A DNA stretch of 6,307 nt. Origin: Caulobacteraceae bacterium. Lineage in GTDB: Bacteria > Pseudomonadota > Alphaproteobacteria > Caulobacterales > Caulobacteraceae. The stretch is taken from contig JADZBR010000184.1 in assembly GCA_020852035.1 (NCBI GenBank), positions 1 to 6,307 of the forward strand, in the 5' to 3' direction. Position numbers and translations under genes: made by a program. Shown here in pieces: positions 1-5,830 of this stretch (within the stretch, counting starts at the first letter, position 1; each line of letters opens with the position of its first letter). Under the pieces are notes generated by a model, which was not told where the DNA came from, ran no database searches, and worked only from the letters and a program-made list of their open reading frames with translations.

Positions 1-67
1 CCGTCACCGCCCGCTGGCCGGAGGGCGAGGTCCACGCCGACTCCTCCTTCGTCATTCCGACGATGAA
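1..67 (+). repeat. Direct repeat, left copy (363-bp tandem duplication of the mmsA end)
   Basis: Bases 1-67 are identical to 364-430, and the identity breaks at base 68 (g) against 431 (a). The offset of 363 bp is exactly 121 codons, so the frame is kept. The copy may extend left beyond the window. The breakpoint lies in ATGAA, which codes Met-Lys both at the protein C-terminus (PTMK) and just before the conserved TYQEEIFGP block, so a short microhomology at the junction is plausible. Confidence 0.95.
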
Positions 68-434
68 GACCTATCAGGAGGAGATCTTCGGCCCGGTGCT
101 GCAGATCGTGCGCGTCGAGAGCTTCGAGGATGCGCTGCGCCTGCCCTCCGAGCACCAGTACGGCAACGGGGTGGCGATCTTCACCCGCAACGGCCGCGCC
201 GCGCGCGACTTCGCCGCCCGGGTGAACGTCGGCATGGTGGGGATCAATGTGCCGATCCCGGTGCCGGTGGCCTATCACTCGTTCGGCGGCTGGAAGCGCT
301 CGGCCTTCGGCGACGCCAACCAGCACGGCATGGAAGGCGTGCGCTTCTGGACCAAGGTCAAGACCGTCACCGCCCGCTGGCCGGAGGGCGAGGTCCACGC
401 CGACTCCTCCTTCGTCATTCCGACGATGAAATGA
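1..434 (+). CDS. mmsA: CoA-acylating methylmalonate-semialdehyde dehydrogenase, C-terminal part
   Basis: This is the C-terminal end of MmsA, an aldehyde dehydrogenase superfamily enzyme that oxidatively decarboxylates methylmalonate semialdehyde (and malonate semialdehyde) to propionyl-CoA (acetyl-CoA) using NAD and CoA, the last step of valine catabolism. The frame is open from base 3 to the TGA at 432-434, about 143 residues. Visible family motifs are EEIFGPVL (the conserved Glu/Phe that contact NAD), YGNGVAIFTRNG, and the MmsA-type string from NVGMVGINVPIPVPV through GGWKRSAFGD. The catalytic Cys would lie upstream, outside the window. The oddity is at the start: residues coded by 3-65 (VTARWPEGEVHADSSFVIPTM) are the normal C-terminus of this same protein, and they are fused to TYQEEIFGPVL, where other MmsA proteins have a segment like FDxVTPxMK. 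ATG 63 could be read as a start but has no Shine-Dalgarno sequence, so I treat the gene as running in from the left. Identity as mmsA is firm; the integrity of the gene is not. Confidence 0.9.
   Translation, partial: VTARWPEGEVHADSSFVIPTMKTYQEEIFGPVLQIVRVESFEDALRLPSEHQYGNGVAIFTRNGRAARDFAARVNVGMVGINVPIPVPVAYHSFGGWKRSAFGDANQHGMEGVRFWTKVKTVTARWPEGEVHADSSFVIPTMK
364..430 (+). repeat. Direct repeat, right copy (native mmsA 3' end)
   Basis: This is the copy in its expected place. It codes the last 22 residues of MmsA, ending FVIPTMK, directly before the TGA stop at 432-434. It is identical over all 67 comparable bases to the start of the window. Perfect identity including third codon positions means the duplication is very recent or technical. 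Confidence 0.95.
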
Positions 435-458
435 TGGGCGTGTGGTCTATCCTCTCTT

Positions 459-565
459 CCGCTCATCCCCGCGAAAGCGGGGACCCCGGTGTTTTGTCGA
501 AGGGCTCTGGCGTTTCCGGGTTGAACCTAAAAAGCCTGGGTCCCCGCTTTCGCGGGGATGAGCGG
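459..565. repeat. REPIN/BIME-like inverted pair of palindromic repeats
   Basis: Bases 459-486 and 538-565 are perfect 28-bp reverse complements separated by 51 bp. Each arm also contains its own hairpin: CCCCGC-GAAA-GCGGGG at 467-482 and CCCCGC-TTTC-GCGGGG at 542-557. Weaker pairing continues inward (488-489 with 535-536, 492-495 with 529-532). Elements with a core like TCATCCCCGCGAAAGCGGGG are common dispersed extragenic repeats in several proteobacterial groups. When translated they give the familiar spurious string IPAKAGTQ, which this one does on the minus strand. The right arm ends 12 bp before the ATG of the acyl-CoA dehydrogenase gene, so folding could affect its ribosome access. It might also slow transcription or protect mRNA ends after mmsA, but there is no clean U-tract, so I do not call it an intrinsic terminator. 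The rest of the 435-577 gap shows nothing else convincing. Confidence 0.85.
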
Positions 566-577
566 GACGGTTGATAA

Positions 578-1717
578 ATGGACTTCGGGCTCTCCGAGGA
601 TCAACGCGCGATCCAGGGCGTAGCGGAAGCCTTCGCCGCCGCCGAACTGGCGCCGCACGCCGCGCGCTGGGACGCCGAGGCGCACTTTCCGGTCGACGTG
701 CTGAGGAAGGCCGCCGAGCTCGGCTTCGCCGGCATCTATGTGCGCGAGGATGTCGGCGGCTCGGGCCTGGGCCGGCGCGACGCGGCGCTGATCTTCGAGG
801 CGCTGTCCTACGGCGACGTCTCCACCGCGGCCTTCCTCTCCATCCACAACATGGCCTCGTGGATGATCGACCGGTTCGGCTCGGACGAGCTGCGCCAGCG
901 CTACCTGCCGCGGCTGGCGACGATGGAGCTGATCGCCTCCTACTGCCTGACCGAACCCGGCGCGGGCTCGGACGCGGCCAACCTTTCCACCCGTGCGGTG
1001 CGCGACGGCGACCACTACGTCCTGAACGGCGCCAAGGCGTTCATCTCCGGCGGCGGGGTGTCGGACGTCTATGTGGTCATGGCCCGGACGGGGGAGGGCG
1101 GCGCCAAGGGCGTCTCCACCTTCGTGGTCGAGAAGGGAACGCCCGGCCTCTCCTTCGGGGCGCAGGAGCGGAAGATGGGCTGGGCCAGCCAGCCCACCGC
1201 CCAGGTCAACTTCGACGACTGCCGCGTGCCGGCGGCGAACCGCGTCGGCGAGGAAGGCGAGGGCTTCAGGATCGCCATGAGCGGCCTCGACGGGGGGCGG
1301 CTCAACATCGCCGCCTGCTCCCTGGGCGGTGCGGGTTTGGCGCTCGACACGGCCAGGGCCTACATGGAGACCCGCAGGCAGTTCGGCCGCGCGCTGAAGG
1401 ACTTCCAGGCCCTGCAGTTCAAGCTCGCCGACATGGCCACCGAGCTGGAGGCCGCGCGGCTGATGGTCTGGCGCGGCGCGGCGGCGATGGACGCGGGCGA
1501 CCCGCAGGCCACCCGCCTCTGCGCGATGGCCAAGCGCTTCGCCACCGACGCCGGCTTCGAGGTCGCCAACCAGGCCCTGCAGCTGCATGGCGGCTACGGC
1601 TATCTGAAGGACTATCCGCTGGAGCGCATCGTGCGCGACCTGCGCGTCCACCAGATCCTCGAGGGGACCAACGAGATCATGCGCGTCATCATCGCCCGGG
1701 AGATGTTCCGCGGCTGA
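578..1717 (+). CDS. Acyl-CoA dehydrogenase, isobutyryl-CoA dehydrogenase type
   Basis: This is a 379-residue FAD-dependent acyl-CoA dehydrogenase of full family length. It probably oxidises isobutyryl-CoA to methacrylyl-CoA in valine breakdown, passing electrons to electron-transfer flavoprotein. The N-terminal helical domain spans about residues 1-120. The first family signature YCLTEPGAGSD is at 122-132, followed by the middle beta domain. The C-terminal helical domain carries the second signature GGYGYLKDYPLERIVRD (338-354). The catalytic base is Glu362 in HQILEGTNEIMR, the position used by short/branched-chain enzymes of the ACAD8 and butyryl-CoA type. The stretches LDGGRLNIAACSLGGA (237-252) and LADMATELEAARLMV closely resemble mammalian ACAD8, which supports the substrate call. 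ATG 578 fits the usual N-terminus MDFGLSEDQRAI; the Shine-Dalgarno is weak (GGGACGG at 564-570), immediately beside the inverted repeat. Neighbouring valine-pathway genes agree with the role. Substrate specificity remains an inference from resemblance. Confidence 0.92.
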   Translation: MDFGLSEDQRAIQGVAEAFAAAELAPHAARWDAEAHFPVDVLRKAAELGFAGIYVREDVGGSGLGRRDAALIFEALSYGDVSTAAFLSIHNMASWMIDRFGSDELRQRYLPRLATMELIASYCLTEPGAGSDAANLSTRAVRDGDHYVLNGAKAFISGGGVSDVYVVMARTGEGGAKGVSTFVVEKGTPGLSFGAQERKMGWASQPTAQVNFDDCRVPAANRVGEEGEGFRIAMSGLDGGRLNIAACSLGGAGLALDTARAYMETRRQFGRALKDFQALQFKLADMATELEAARLMVWRGAAAMDAGDPQATRLCAMAKRFATDAGFEVANQALQLHGGYGYLKDYPLERIVRDLRVHQILEGTNEIMRVIIAREMFRG

Positions 1718-1726
1718 CGATGTGCT

Positions 1727-1748
1727 ATTCTGACCAGAATTATGGTCA
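1727..1748. promoter_or_regulatory. Overlapping palindromes, probable toxin-antitoxin operator
   Basis: Two inverted repeats overlap in the 47-bp gap before the antitoxin gene. ATTCTG-AC-CAGAAT (1727-1740) is a perfect palindrome with 6-bp arms and a 2-bp centre. TGACCA-GAATTA-TGGTCA (1731-1748) has perfect 6-bp arms and a 6-bp centre. The stretch is strikingly AT-rich for this window. Type II antitoxins of the Phd/YefM and VapB kinds usually bind such palindromes in their own promoters. An extended -10-like element, TGcTATTCT (1723-1731), overlaps the first palindrome, but I see no good -35 element, so the exact promoter is unsure. Confidence 0.6.
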
Positions 1749-1753
1749 TGCTC

Positions 1754-1758
1754 GAGGG
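1754..1758 (+). promoter_or_regulatory. Ribosome binding site deciding the antitoxin start
   Basis: GAGGG lies 6 bases before ATG 1765. An alternative in-frame ATG at 1720 (reading MCYSDQNYGHARGPSM) has no comparable site and would place the operator palindromes inside the coding region. The downstream start is therefore preferred. Confidence 0.6.
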
Positions 1759-1764
1759 CCGTCG

Positions 1765-2037
1765 ATGCGCGAGATCGGAATTCTGGAAGCCAAGACAAAC
1801 CTGTCGGCCTTGATCACCCAGATCGAAGCCGAGGGCGAGGCGGTGCTGATCACCCGTCATGGCAAGCCGGTAGCCAAGCTGTCGGCGGCGACCAGCCGGG
1901 AATCGCCCCTGCGTCCGCGCAAGCTCGCGGCCGAGGATCTGGCCGAGCGGTTTCGCCGGCTTCGCGAGAGCCAGCCGGACAACCCGGAGTTGGACTCCCT
2001 GACCTGGGACGACCTCAAGAAGATGGCGCGTGAGTGA
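1765..2037 (+). CDS. Type II antitoxin, Phd/YefM (prevent-host-death) family
   Basis: This is a 90-residue antitoxin. The N-terminal half, MREIGILEAKTNLSALI followed by AVLITRHGKPVAKLSA, is the classic Phd/YefM DNA-binding fold: strand, EAK helix, then the strand-turn 'ITRHGKPVA' hallmark. The C-terminal part (about residues 46-90) is charged and rich in Arg, Glu and Asp, ending LDSLTWDDLKKMARE, as expected for a toxin-wrapping tail. It should bind and neutralise the VapC toxin and repress the operon through the palindromes just upstream. Its stop overlaps the toxin's GTG start by 8 bases (GTGAGTGA), which points to translational coupling. The start at 1765 was chosen over ATG 1720 because of the GAGGG site and the family's usual N-terminus. 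Antitoxins of this fold pair with several toxin types; here the partner is a PIN-domain protein. Confidence 0.88.
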   Translation: MREIGILEAKTNLSALITQIEAEGEAVLITRHGKPVAKLSAATSRESPLRPRKLAAEDLAERFRRLRESQPDNPELDSLTWDDLKKMARE

Positions 2038-2446
2038 ACTCGTCGTCGATGCGTCGGCGGCGATCTCTTGGGTGACCCGATCGCAGGCGACGGGCGCCGC
2101 TGAATCGCTGTTCGCTCGACTCGATGAGTTCGCCCTGGCCGCGCCGCACATATTCGCCTGGGAGGTGGCCAATATCCTTCTGGGCCTTCACCGCCGCGAA
2201 CCCCGCCTGGACCTGGGGAGCGCCTTGGGCGAACTGGCGTCGCTGGAAATCACCTTTCATCCGCCCTTCGCGCCGATAGACGTATGGGCGACGGTTCCAA
2301 GGGCCCGGGCGTGGCGGCTCAGCCTGTTCGACACGAACTACCTCGGGCTGGCGCTCGAACAGGGCGCGGCGCTGGCCAGCCGCGACCGGCGACTCCTCGC
2401 CGCCGCCCGCCGCGAGGGCGTGGAGACCTTCGACCTCAATGACTGA
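2030..2446 (+). CDS. vapC: VapC-type PIN-domain ribonuclease toxin
   Basis: This 138-residue protein starts with GTG. It is a PIN-domain endoribonuclease; VapC toxins cut specific RNAs such as tRNAs or rRNA loops in a Mg/Mn-dependent way and halt translation when freed from the antitoxin. The four expected acidic residues are all present: Asp7 in LVVDASAAISWV, Glu45 in FAWEVANILL, Asp101 in LFDTNYLGLAL and Asp119 in LASRDRRLL. Length and order fit the family, so the toxin looks intact. It overlaps the antitoxin stop by 8 bases upstream, and its own TGA (2444-2446) lies inside the start of the next gene, the 3-hydroxyisobutyryl-CoA hydrolase, also by 8 bases. Compared with its neighbours it uses more codons with A or T in the third position, suggesting later arrival between the catabolic genes. 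The RNA target cannot be told from sequence. Confidence 0.9.
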   Translation: MSELVVDASAAISWVTRSQATGAAESLFARLDEFALAAPHIFAWEVANILLGLHRREPRLDLGSALGELASLEITFHPPFAPIDVWATVPRARAWRLSLFDTNYLGLALEQGAALASRDRRLLAAARREGVETFDLND

Positions 2447-3494
2447 CGACGTCCACACCCGCATCGAAGGCCGTGTCGGCCGCATCACCCTGAACCGGCC
2501 GGGCGCGCTGCACGCCCTGACCACCGCCATGTGCGCGAAGATGACCGAGGCGCTGCTCGCCTGGCGCACGGACCCGGCGGTCGAGCTGGTGCTGATCGAC
2601 CATTCCGGCGAGCGCGGCTTCTGCGCCGGCGGCGACATCCGCATGCTGGCCGAGAGCGGGGCGCTGGACGGCAAGGCGGCGCGCGCGTTCTTCCACACCG
2701 AGTATCGGCTGAACCACCTGCTGTTCGTCTATGCCAAGCCCGTGGTCGCGGTGATGGACGGGGTCACGATGGGCGGCGGCGTGGGCCTCTCGGCCCCGGC
2801 GCGCTACCGCATCGCCACCGAGCGGACCACCTACGCCATGCCCGAGACCGGCATCGGCCTCTTCCCCGATGTCGGCGGCGGCTGGTTCCTGCCGCGCCTG
2901 CCGGGGCAGACCGGCGCGTGGCTCGCCACCACCGGCGCGCGCCTGAAGGCGGCCGACATGCTGCTGCTCGGCATCGCCACCGACTACATGGAGAGCGCCC
3001 GGGTCGCGGACTTCAAGGCCGCGCTGGTCGCCGATCCCGGCGCCGTCGAGACCCTGCTGACCGAGTACGAGGCGGACGCCGGCCGCCCGCCGCTGGCCGA
3101 GCATCGCGAGGACATCGACCGGCTGTTCGACCACGGCCGCGCCGAGGACATCGTCGCGGCGCTGCAGGCCGATGGCGGGGAGTGGGCCGCGGCCCAGGCG
3201 GCGACGCTGGCGACCAAGTCGCCGCAGACCATCAAGGTCGCCCTGCGCCAGCTACGCACCGGCGCGACACTCTCCGACTTCGCCGAGAACATGGCGATGG
3301 AATACCGCATCGGCGCGCGCGTGGTGCGCCTGCCGGACTTCATCGAGGGCGTGCGCGCGGTGATCGTCGACAAGGATGGCGCCCCCCGCTGGGATCCGCC
3401 GACCCTGGAGGCCGTCACCACCCAGCGCCTCGACGACATCTTCGCCCACCTGCCGGCCGGCGAGGAATGGACGCCACTGGAGATCAAGCCATGA
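2439..3494 (+). CDS. 3-hydroxyisobutyryl-CoA hydrolase (enoyl-CoA hydratase/isomerase family)
   Basis: This 351-residue crotonase-fold enzyme is of the HIBCH type. It hydrolyses 3-hydroxyisobutyryl-CoA to free 3-hydroxyisobutyrate, the CoA-releasing step of valine catabolism. The oxyanion-hole segment GFCAGGDIR is at 60-68 and the second glycine segment GVTMGGGVGLS at 108-118. The hydrolase hallmark PETGIGLFPDVGGGWFLPRL (135-154) carries Glu136 and Asp144, the acidic pair that marks this subgroup. The length, about 90 residues longer than simple enoyl-CoA hydratases, and the conserved KSPQTIKVALRQL segment followed by MAMEYRI in the C-terminal part also favour the hydrolase over a hydratase. 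ATG 2439 overlaps the end of vapC by 8 bases; GGAG at 2422-2425 is rather far (13 bases), so ribosomes may re-initiate after vapC. The 3' end overlaps mmsB by ATGA. The neighbours MmsA, MmsB and isobutyryl-CoA dehydrogenase strongly support the call. Confidence 0.92.
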   Translation: MTDDVHTRIEGRVGRITLNRPGALHALTTAMCAKMTEALLAWRTDPAVELVLIDHSGERGFCAGGDIRMLAESGALDGKAARAFFHTEYRLNHLLFVYAKPVVAVMDGVTMGGGVGLSAPARYRIATERTTYAMPETGIGLFPDVGGGWFLPRLPGQTGAWLATTGARLKAADMLLLGIATDYMESARVADFKAALVADPGAVETLLTEYEADAGRPPLAEHREDIDRLFDHGRAEDIVAALQADGGEWAAAQAATLATKSPQTIKVALRQLRTGATLSDFAENMAMEYRIGARVVRLPDFIEGVRAVIVDKDGAPRWDPPTLEAVTTQRLDDIFAHLPAGEEWTPLEIKP

Positions 3495-4384
3495 CCCGCA
3501 TCGCCTTCATCGGCCTTGGCAACATGGGCGGCGGCATGGCCGCCAACCAGGCCAAGGCCGGGAACGCCGTCGCCGCCTTCGACCTCTCCGAAGCTGCGCT
3601 GGAGAAGGCGAGCGCGGCCGGCTGCGCGCCCGCCGGCTCAGCCGCCGAGGCGGTGCGGGACGCCGAGGTGGTGATCACCATGCTGCCCGCCGGCCAGCAC
3701 GTGCGGGCGGTCTATGCCGAAGACATCCTGCCCAACGCCCCGGCCTCGGCGCTCCTGATCGACTGCTCGACCATCGACGTCGAGAGCGCCCGCGCCGTCG
3801 CCGTCCAGGCGGCCGAGCGGGGCTTCCGCTTCGCCGATGCGCCGGTCTCCGGCGGCACGGCGGCCGCCGACGCCGGGACCCTGGCCTTCATGGTCGGCTG
3901 CGGCGAGGCTGACTTCCCCGCCGTCGAGGCGGCGCTCGCGCCGATGGCGCGGGTGGTGTTCCGCGCCGGGGACCACGGGGCGGGCCAGGCCGCCAAGATC
4001 TGCAACAACATGGTCCTCGGCGTCTCGATGATCGGCGTTTGCGAGGCCCTGGCGCTCGCCGAAAAGCTGGGCCTCGACCCGGTGAAGTTCCACGAGATCT
4101 CCTCGCAGTCCTCCGGCCAGTGCTGGAGCCTGACCAGCTACTGCCCCTGGCCCGGCCCCGTGCCCGCCGCGCCCTCCAACCGCGGCTACGAGGGCGGCTG
4201 TTCCACCGCCATGATGCTCAAGGACCTCAAGCTCGCCCAGGAAGCCGCCGCCAGGGCCGGCGCCGCCACGCCGCTCGGCGCGGCGGCCGAGGGCCTCTAT
4301 GCGATGCTGGCCGGCCTGGGCGCCGGCGGCCGCGACTTCTCGGTGATGCTCGAACTGCTGCGCGGCAAGGCGCCGGCCGGCTAG
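3491..4384 (+). CDS. mmsB: 3-hydroxyisobutyrate dehydrogenase
   Basis: This 297-residue beta-hydroxyacid dehydrogenase oxidises 3-hydroxyisobutyrate to methylmalonate semialdehyde with NAD, feeding MmsA. The N-terminal Rossmann domain opens with IAFIGLGNMGGGMAANQAKAG (residues 4-24), the family's dinucleotide-binding signature. The substrate-binding motif DAPVSGGTAAADAGTL is at 116-131. The catalytic lysine is Lys169 in GHGxGQAAKICNN-type context (HGAGQAAKICNN, 162-173), with Asn173 also conserved. The C-terminal helical domain has the HIBADH-typical segment YCPWPGPVPAAPSNRGY (217-233) and MLKDLKLA (242-249). Length is normal. The ATG overlaps the hydrolase stop in ATGA (3491-3494) and GGAG at 3479-3482 is 8 bases upstream, so the two genes are surely co-transcribed and coupled. 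The stop TAG lies in CTAG, shared with the convergent regulator gene. Confidence 0.95.
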   Translation: MTRIAFIGLGNMGGGMAANQAKAGNAVAAFDLSEAALEKASAAGCAPAGSAAEAVRDAEVVITMLPAGQHVRAVYAEDILPNAPASALLIDCSTIDVESARAVAVQAAERGFRFADAPVSGGTAAADAGTLAFMVGCGEADFPAVEAALAPMARVVFRAGDHGAGQAAKICNNMVLGVSMIGVCEALALAEKLGLDPVKFHEISSQSSGQCWSLTSYCPWPGPVPAAPSNRGYEGGCSTAMMLKDLKLAQEAAARAGAATPLGAAAEGLYAMLAGLGAGGRDFSVMLELLRGKAPAG

Positions 4385-5814
4385 CGCAACCCGAACGGCG
4401 TCACCCGCCGTTCGTTCGGGTCGATGGAGAGCTGGCGGTCCAGCGGCGGGAAGGCCCGCTGCGGGCAGACCTCGCGCTCGCAGACCCGGCAGCTCGGGCC
4501 GATCCGCGCGGGCCTGGCCTGCAGGTTCAGCCCGTCCGCGTAGACGAAGCGGTGGGCGTGGGCCAGTTCGCAACCCAATCCCAGGGCGTAGCGGCGCCCC
4601 GGCTCGCTGAACCGGCCGGACGGCTTCAGCACCCCCCGGGCGATGGAGAGGTAGCGCGCCTGGTCCGGCGTCTCGACGATCTCGACCAGCCAGCGGTCCG
4701 GCGCGGCGCAGGCGTCGTGGATGTTCCATACCGGGCAGGAGCCGCCGAAGCGCGGGAACCGCAGGCGGTTGGCGCTGTGGCGCTTGGTGATGTTGCCGGC
4801 CGCGTCGATCCGCAGGAAGTAGACCGGCGTGCCGGCCCGGCCCGGCCGCTGCAGGTTCGAGAGTCGGTGGCAGACCTGCTCCAGACTGACGCCGAAGGCC
4901 AGGGCCAGGGCGTCGAGGTCGTGCCGCAGCGCCTGCGCCGCCTCGGCGAACGCCTGATAGGGCATCAGCAGCGCCCCCGCGGCGTAGTTGCCAAGGCCGA
5001 TGCGGCAAAGGTCCGCCGCCGCCGGGCTGCGGAAGCCGGCCTGCGCCAGCTCCGCCTCGATCGGCTCGGCGAAGGCGCGTTCGGCGATGTGATAGGCGAT
5101 CTGGAAAGCCTGTGTCGCCTCGGGCAGGCGGTCGCTGATGGTCAGCGTGGCGCTCGCCGGCGCGAAGCTGCGCCAGATGTCCGACGGCGCGCGGACCAGG
5201 CGGACCCCGTCGTCGGCCAGCCGGCGCTCGAGATCGGCCCGCGTGAGGGAGTCGCGCCCCGCGCCCAACTCGGCCGCCAGCGCTTCGGCGGCGCGGTCGA
5301 GGGCGTCGATGTAGTTGTCCTTGCGGTGGAAATATTCGCGCACCTCCTCGTAGGGCAGCTGCGAGCTGGCCAGCGCGTTCTCGTCGAACCCGATCGCCTC
5401 GTCGGTCAGGCTCAGTCGCTCCTGCAGGCGCTGGCGGGCGTGGTGGACCTCCAGGAACCGCCGGGCGAAGGCCGGCGCCTCGGTCGCCACCCGGCGGATC
5501 TCGCTGAGCGCGATCTGCGAAGCCGGGGCGTCGCTTTCGGCGAGCGCCTGCTTCAGGTCGGCGACCAGCCGCTGGGCCTCGTTGGCCTGCAGGCTCTCCG
5601 GCGAGGCCTGGAACACCTCCACCAGGCCCGTCAGCACCCGCGCGGTCGCCGGCCGCTGGTTGGATTCGATCTGCGACAGATAGCTCGCCGAGAGGCCCAG
5701 CCGCCGGGCGCAGTCCTCCAGCTTCAGCCGGTGCGAGAGCCGCAGCGCGCGCACGCGCGGCCCGATGAACAGCTTCTCGCGCGGCGCGGATTCGCGCTCC
5801 GACCTCGCGGCCAT
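4381..5814 (-). CDS. XRE-family regulator of the short-chain fatty acyl-CoA (ScfR/RamB/PccR) type
   Basis: This is a cytoplasmic transcription factor of 477 residues from ATG 5814. An XRE helix-turn-helix spans about residues 14-68 (IGPRVRALRLSHRLKLEDCARRLGL, recognition part SASYLSQIESNQRPAT). The middle (about 150-320) resembles an ImmA/IrrE peptidase fold, with AFQIAYHIAERAFAE at 236-250 where HExxH would be and NYAAGALLMPY at 276-286. The zinc-binding HExxH is absent, as is usual when this fold serves as a ligand sensor. The C-terminal domain has FPRFGGSCPVWNIHDAC (353-369), GCELAHAHRFVYADGLNL (414-431) and a Cys cluster SCRVCEREVCPQ (441-452). This architecture matches regulators of glyoxylate or propionyl-CoA metabolism such as RamB and PccR. 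Beside genes that make propionyl-CoA, a role in controlling that pathway is likely. GGAG at 5822-5825 (7 bases from ATG) favours this start over TTG 5829. It converges on mmsB with a 4-bp overlap and no space for a terminator. Confidence 0.88.
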   Translation of the reverse strand: MAARSERESAPREKLFIGPRVRALRLSHRLKLEDCARRLGLSASYLSQIESNQRPATARVLTGLVEVFQASPESLQANEAQRLVADLKQALAESDAPASQIALSEIRRVATEAPAFARRFLEVHHARQRLQERLSLTDEAIGFDENALASSQLPYEEVREYFHRKDNYIDALDRAAEALAAELGAGRDSLTRADLERRLADDGVRLVRAPSDIWRSFAPASATLTISDRLPEATQAFQIAYHIAERAFAEPIEAELAQAGFRSPAAADLCRIGLGNYAAGALLMPYQAFAEAAQALRHDLDALALAFGVSLEQVCHRLSNLQRPGRAGTPVYFLRIDAAGNITKRHSANRLRFPRFGGSCPVWNIHDACAAPDRWLVEIVETPDQARYLSIARGVLKPSGRFSEPGRRYALGLGCELAHAHRFVYADGLNLQARPARIGPSCRVCEREVCPQRAFPPLDRQLSIDPNERRVTPFGLR

Positions 5815-5830
5815 GCTCCAGCTCCACAAA

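Noticed and set aside
63..434. A separate short gene starting at ATG 63
   Set aside because: There is no Shine-Dalgarno, the frame is open to the left edge, and the product would lack the catalytic part of the dehydrogenase.
459..565. Intrinsic terminator after mmsA, or a CRISPR-like repeat
   Set aside because: The stems are strong, but no proper T-run follows either hairpin. There are only two copies, in inverted orientation, so it is not an array.
571..1764. N-terminal extension of the antitoxin ORF back to TTG 571
   Set aside because: The extension is a shadow of the acyl-CoA dehydrogenase frame; only the part from ATG 1765 resembles a Phd/YefM antitoxin.
527..1798. Long minus-strand ORF (423 codons) opposite the acyl-CoA dehydrogenase gene
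   Set aside because: It is antisense to a clear gene, its composition is typical of GC-rich shadow frames, and its end is translated from the palindromic repeat (IPAKAGTQ-type string).
2531..3490. N-terminal extension of mmsB (617-codon ORF), which could look like a fusion protein
   Set aside because: The extension is Arg/His-rich shadow sequence over the hydrolase gene. MmsB has its own ATG, Shine-Dalgarno and Rossmann N-terminus at 3491.
5815..5829. TTG 5829 as the start of the ScfR-type regulator
   Set aside because: It adds only MWSWS, would swallow the good GGAG site, and ATG 5814 is better placed.
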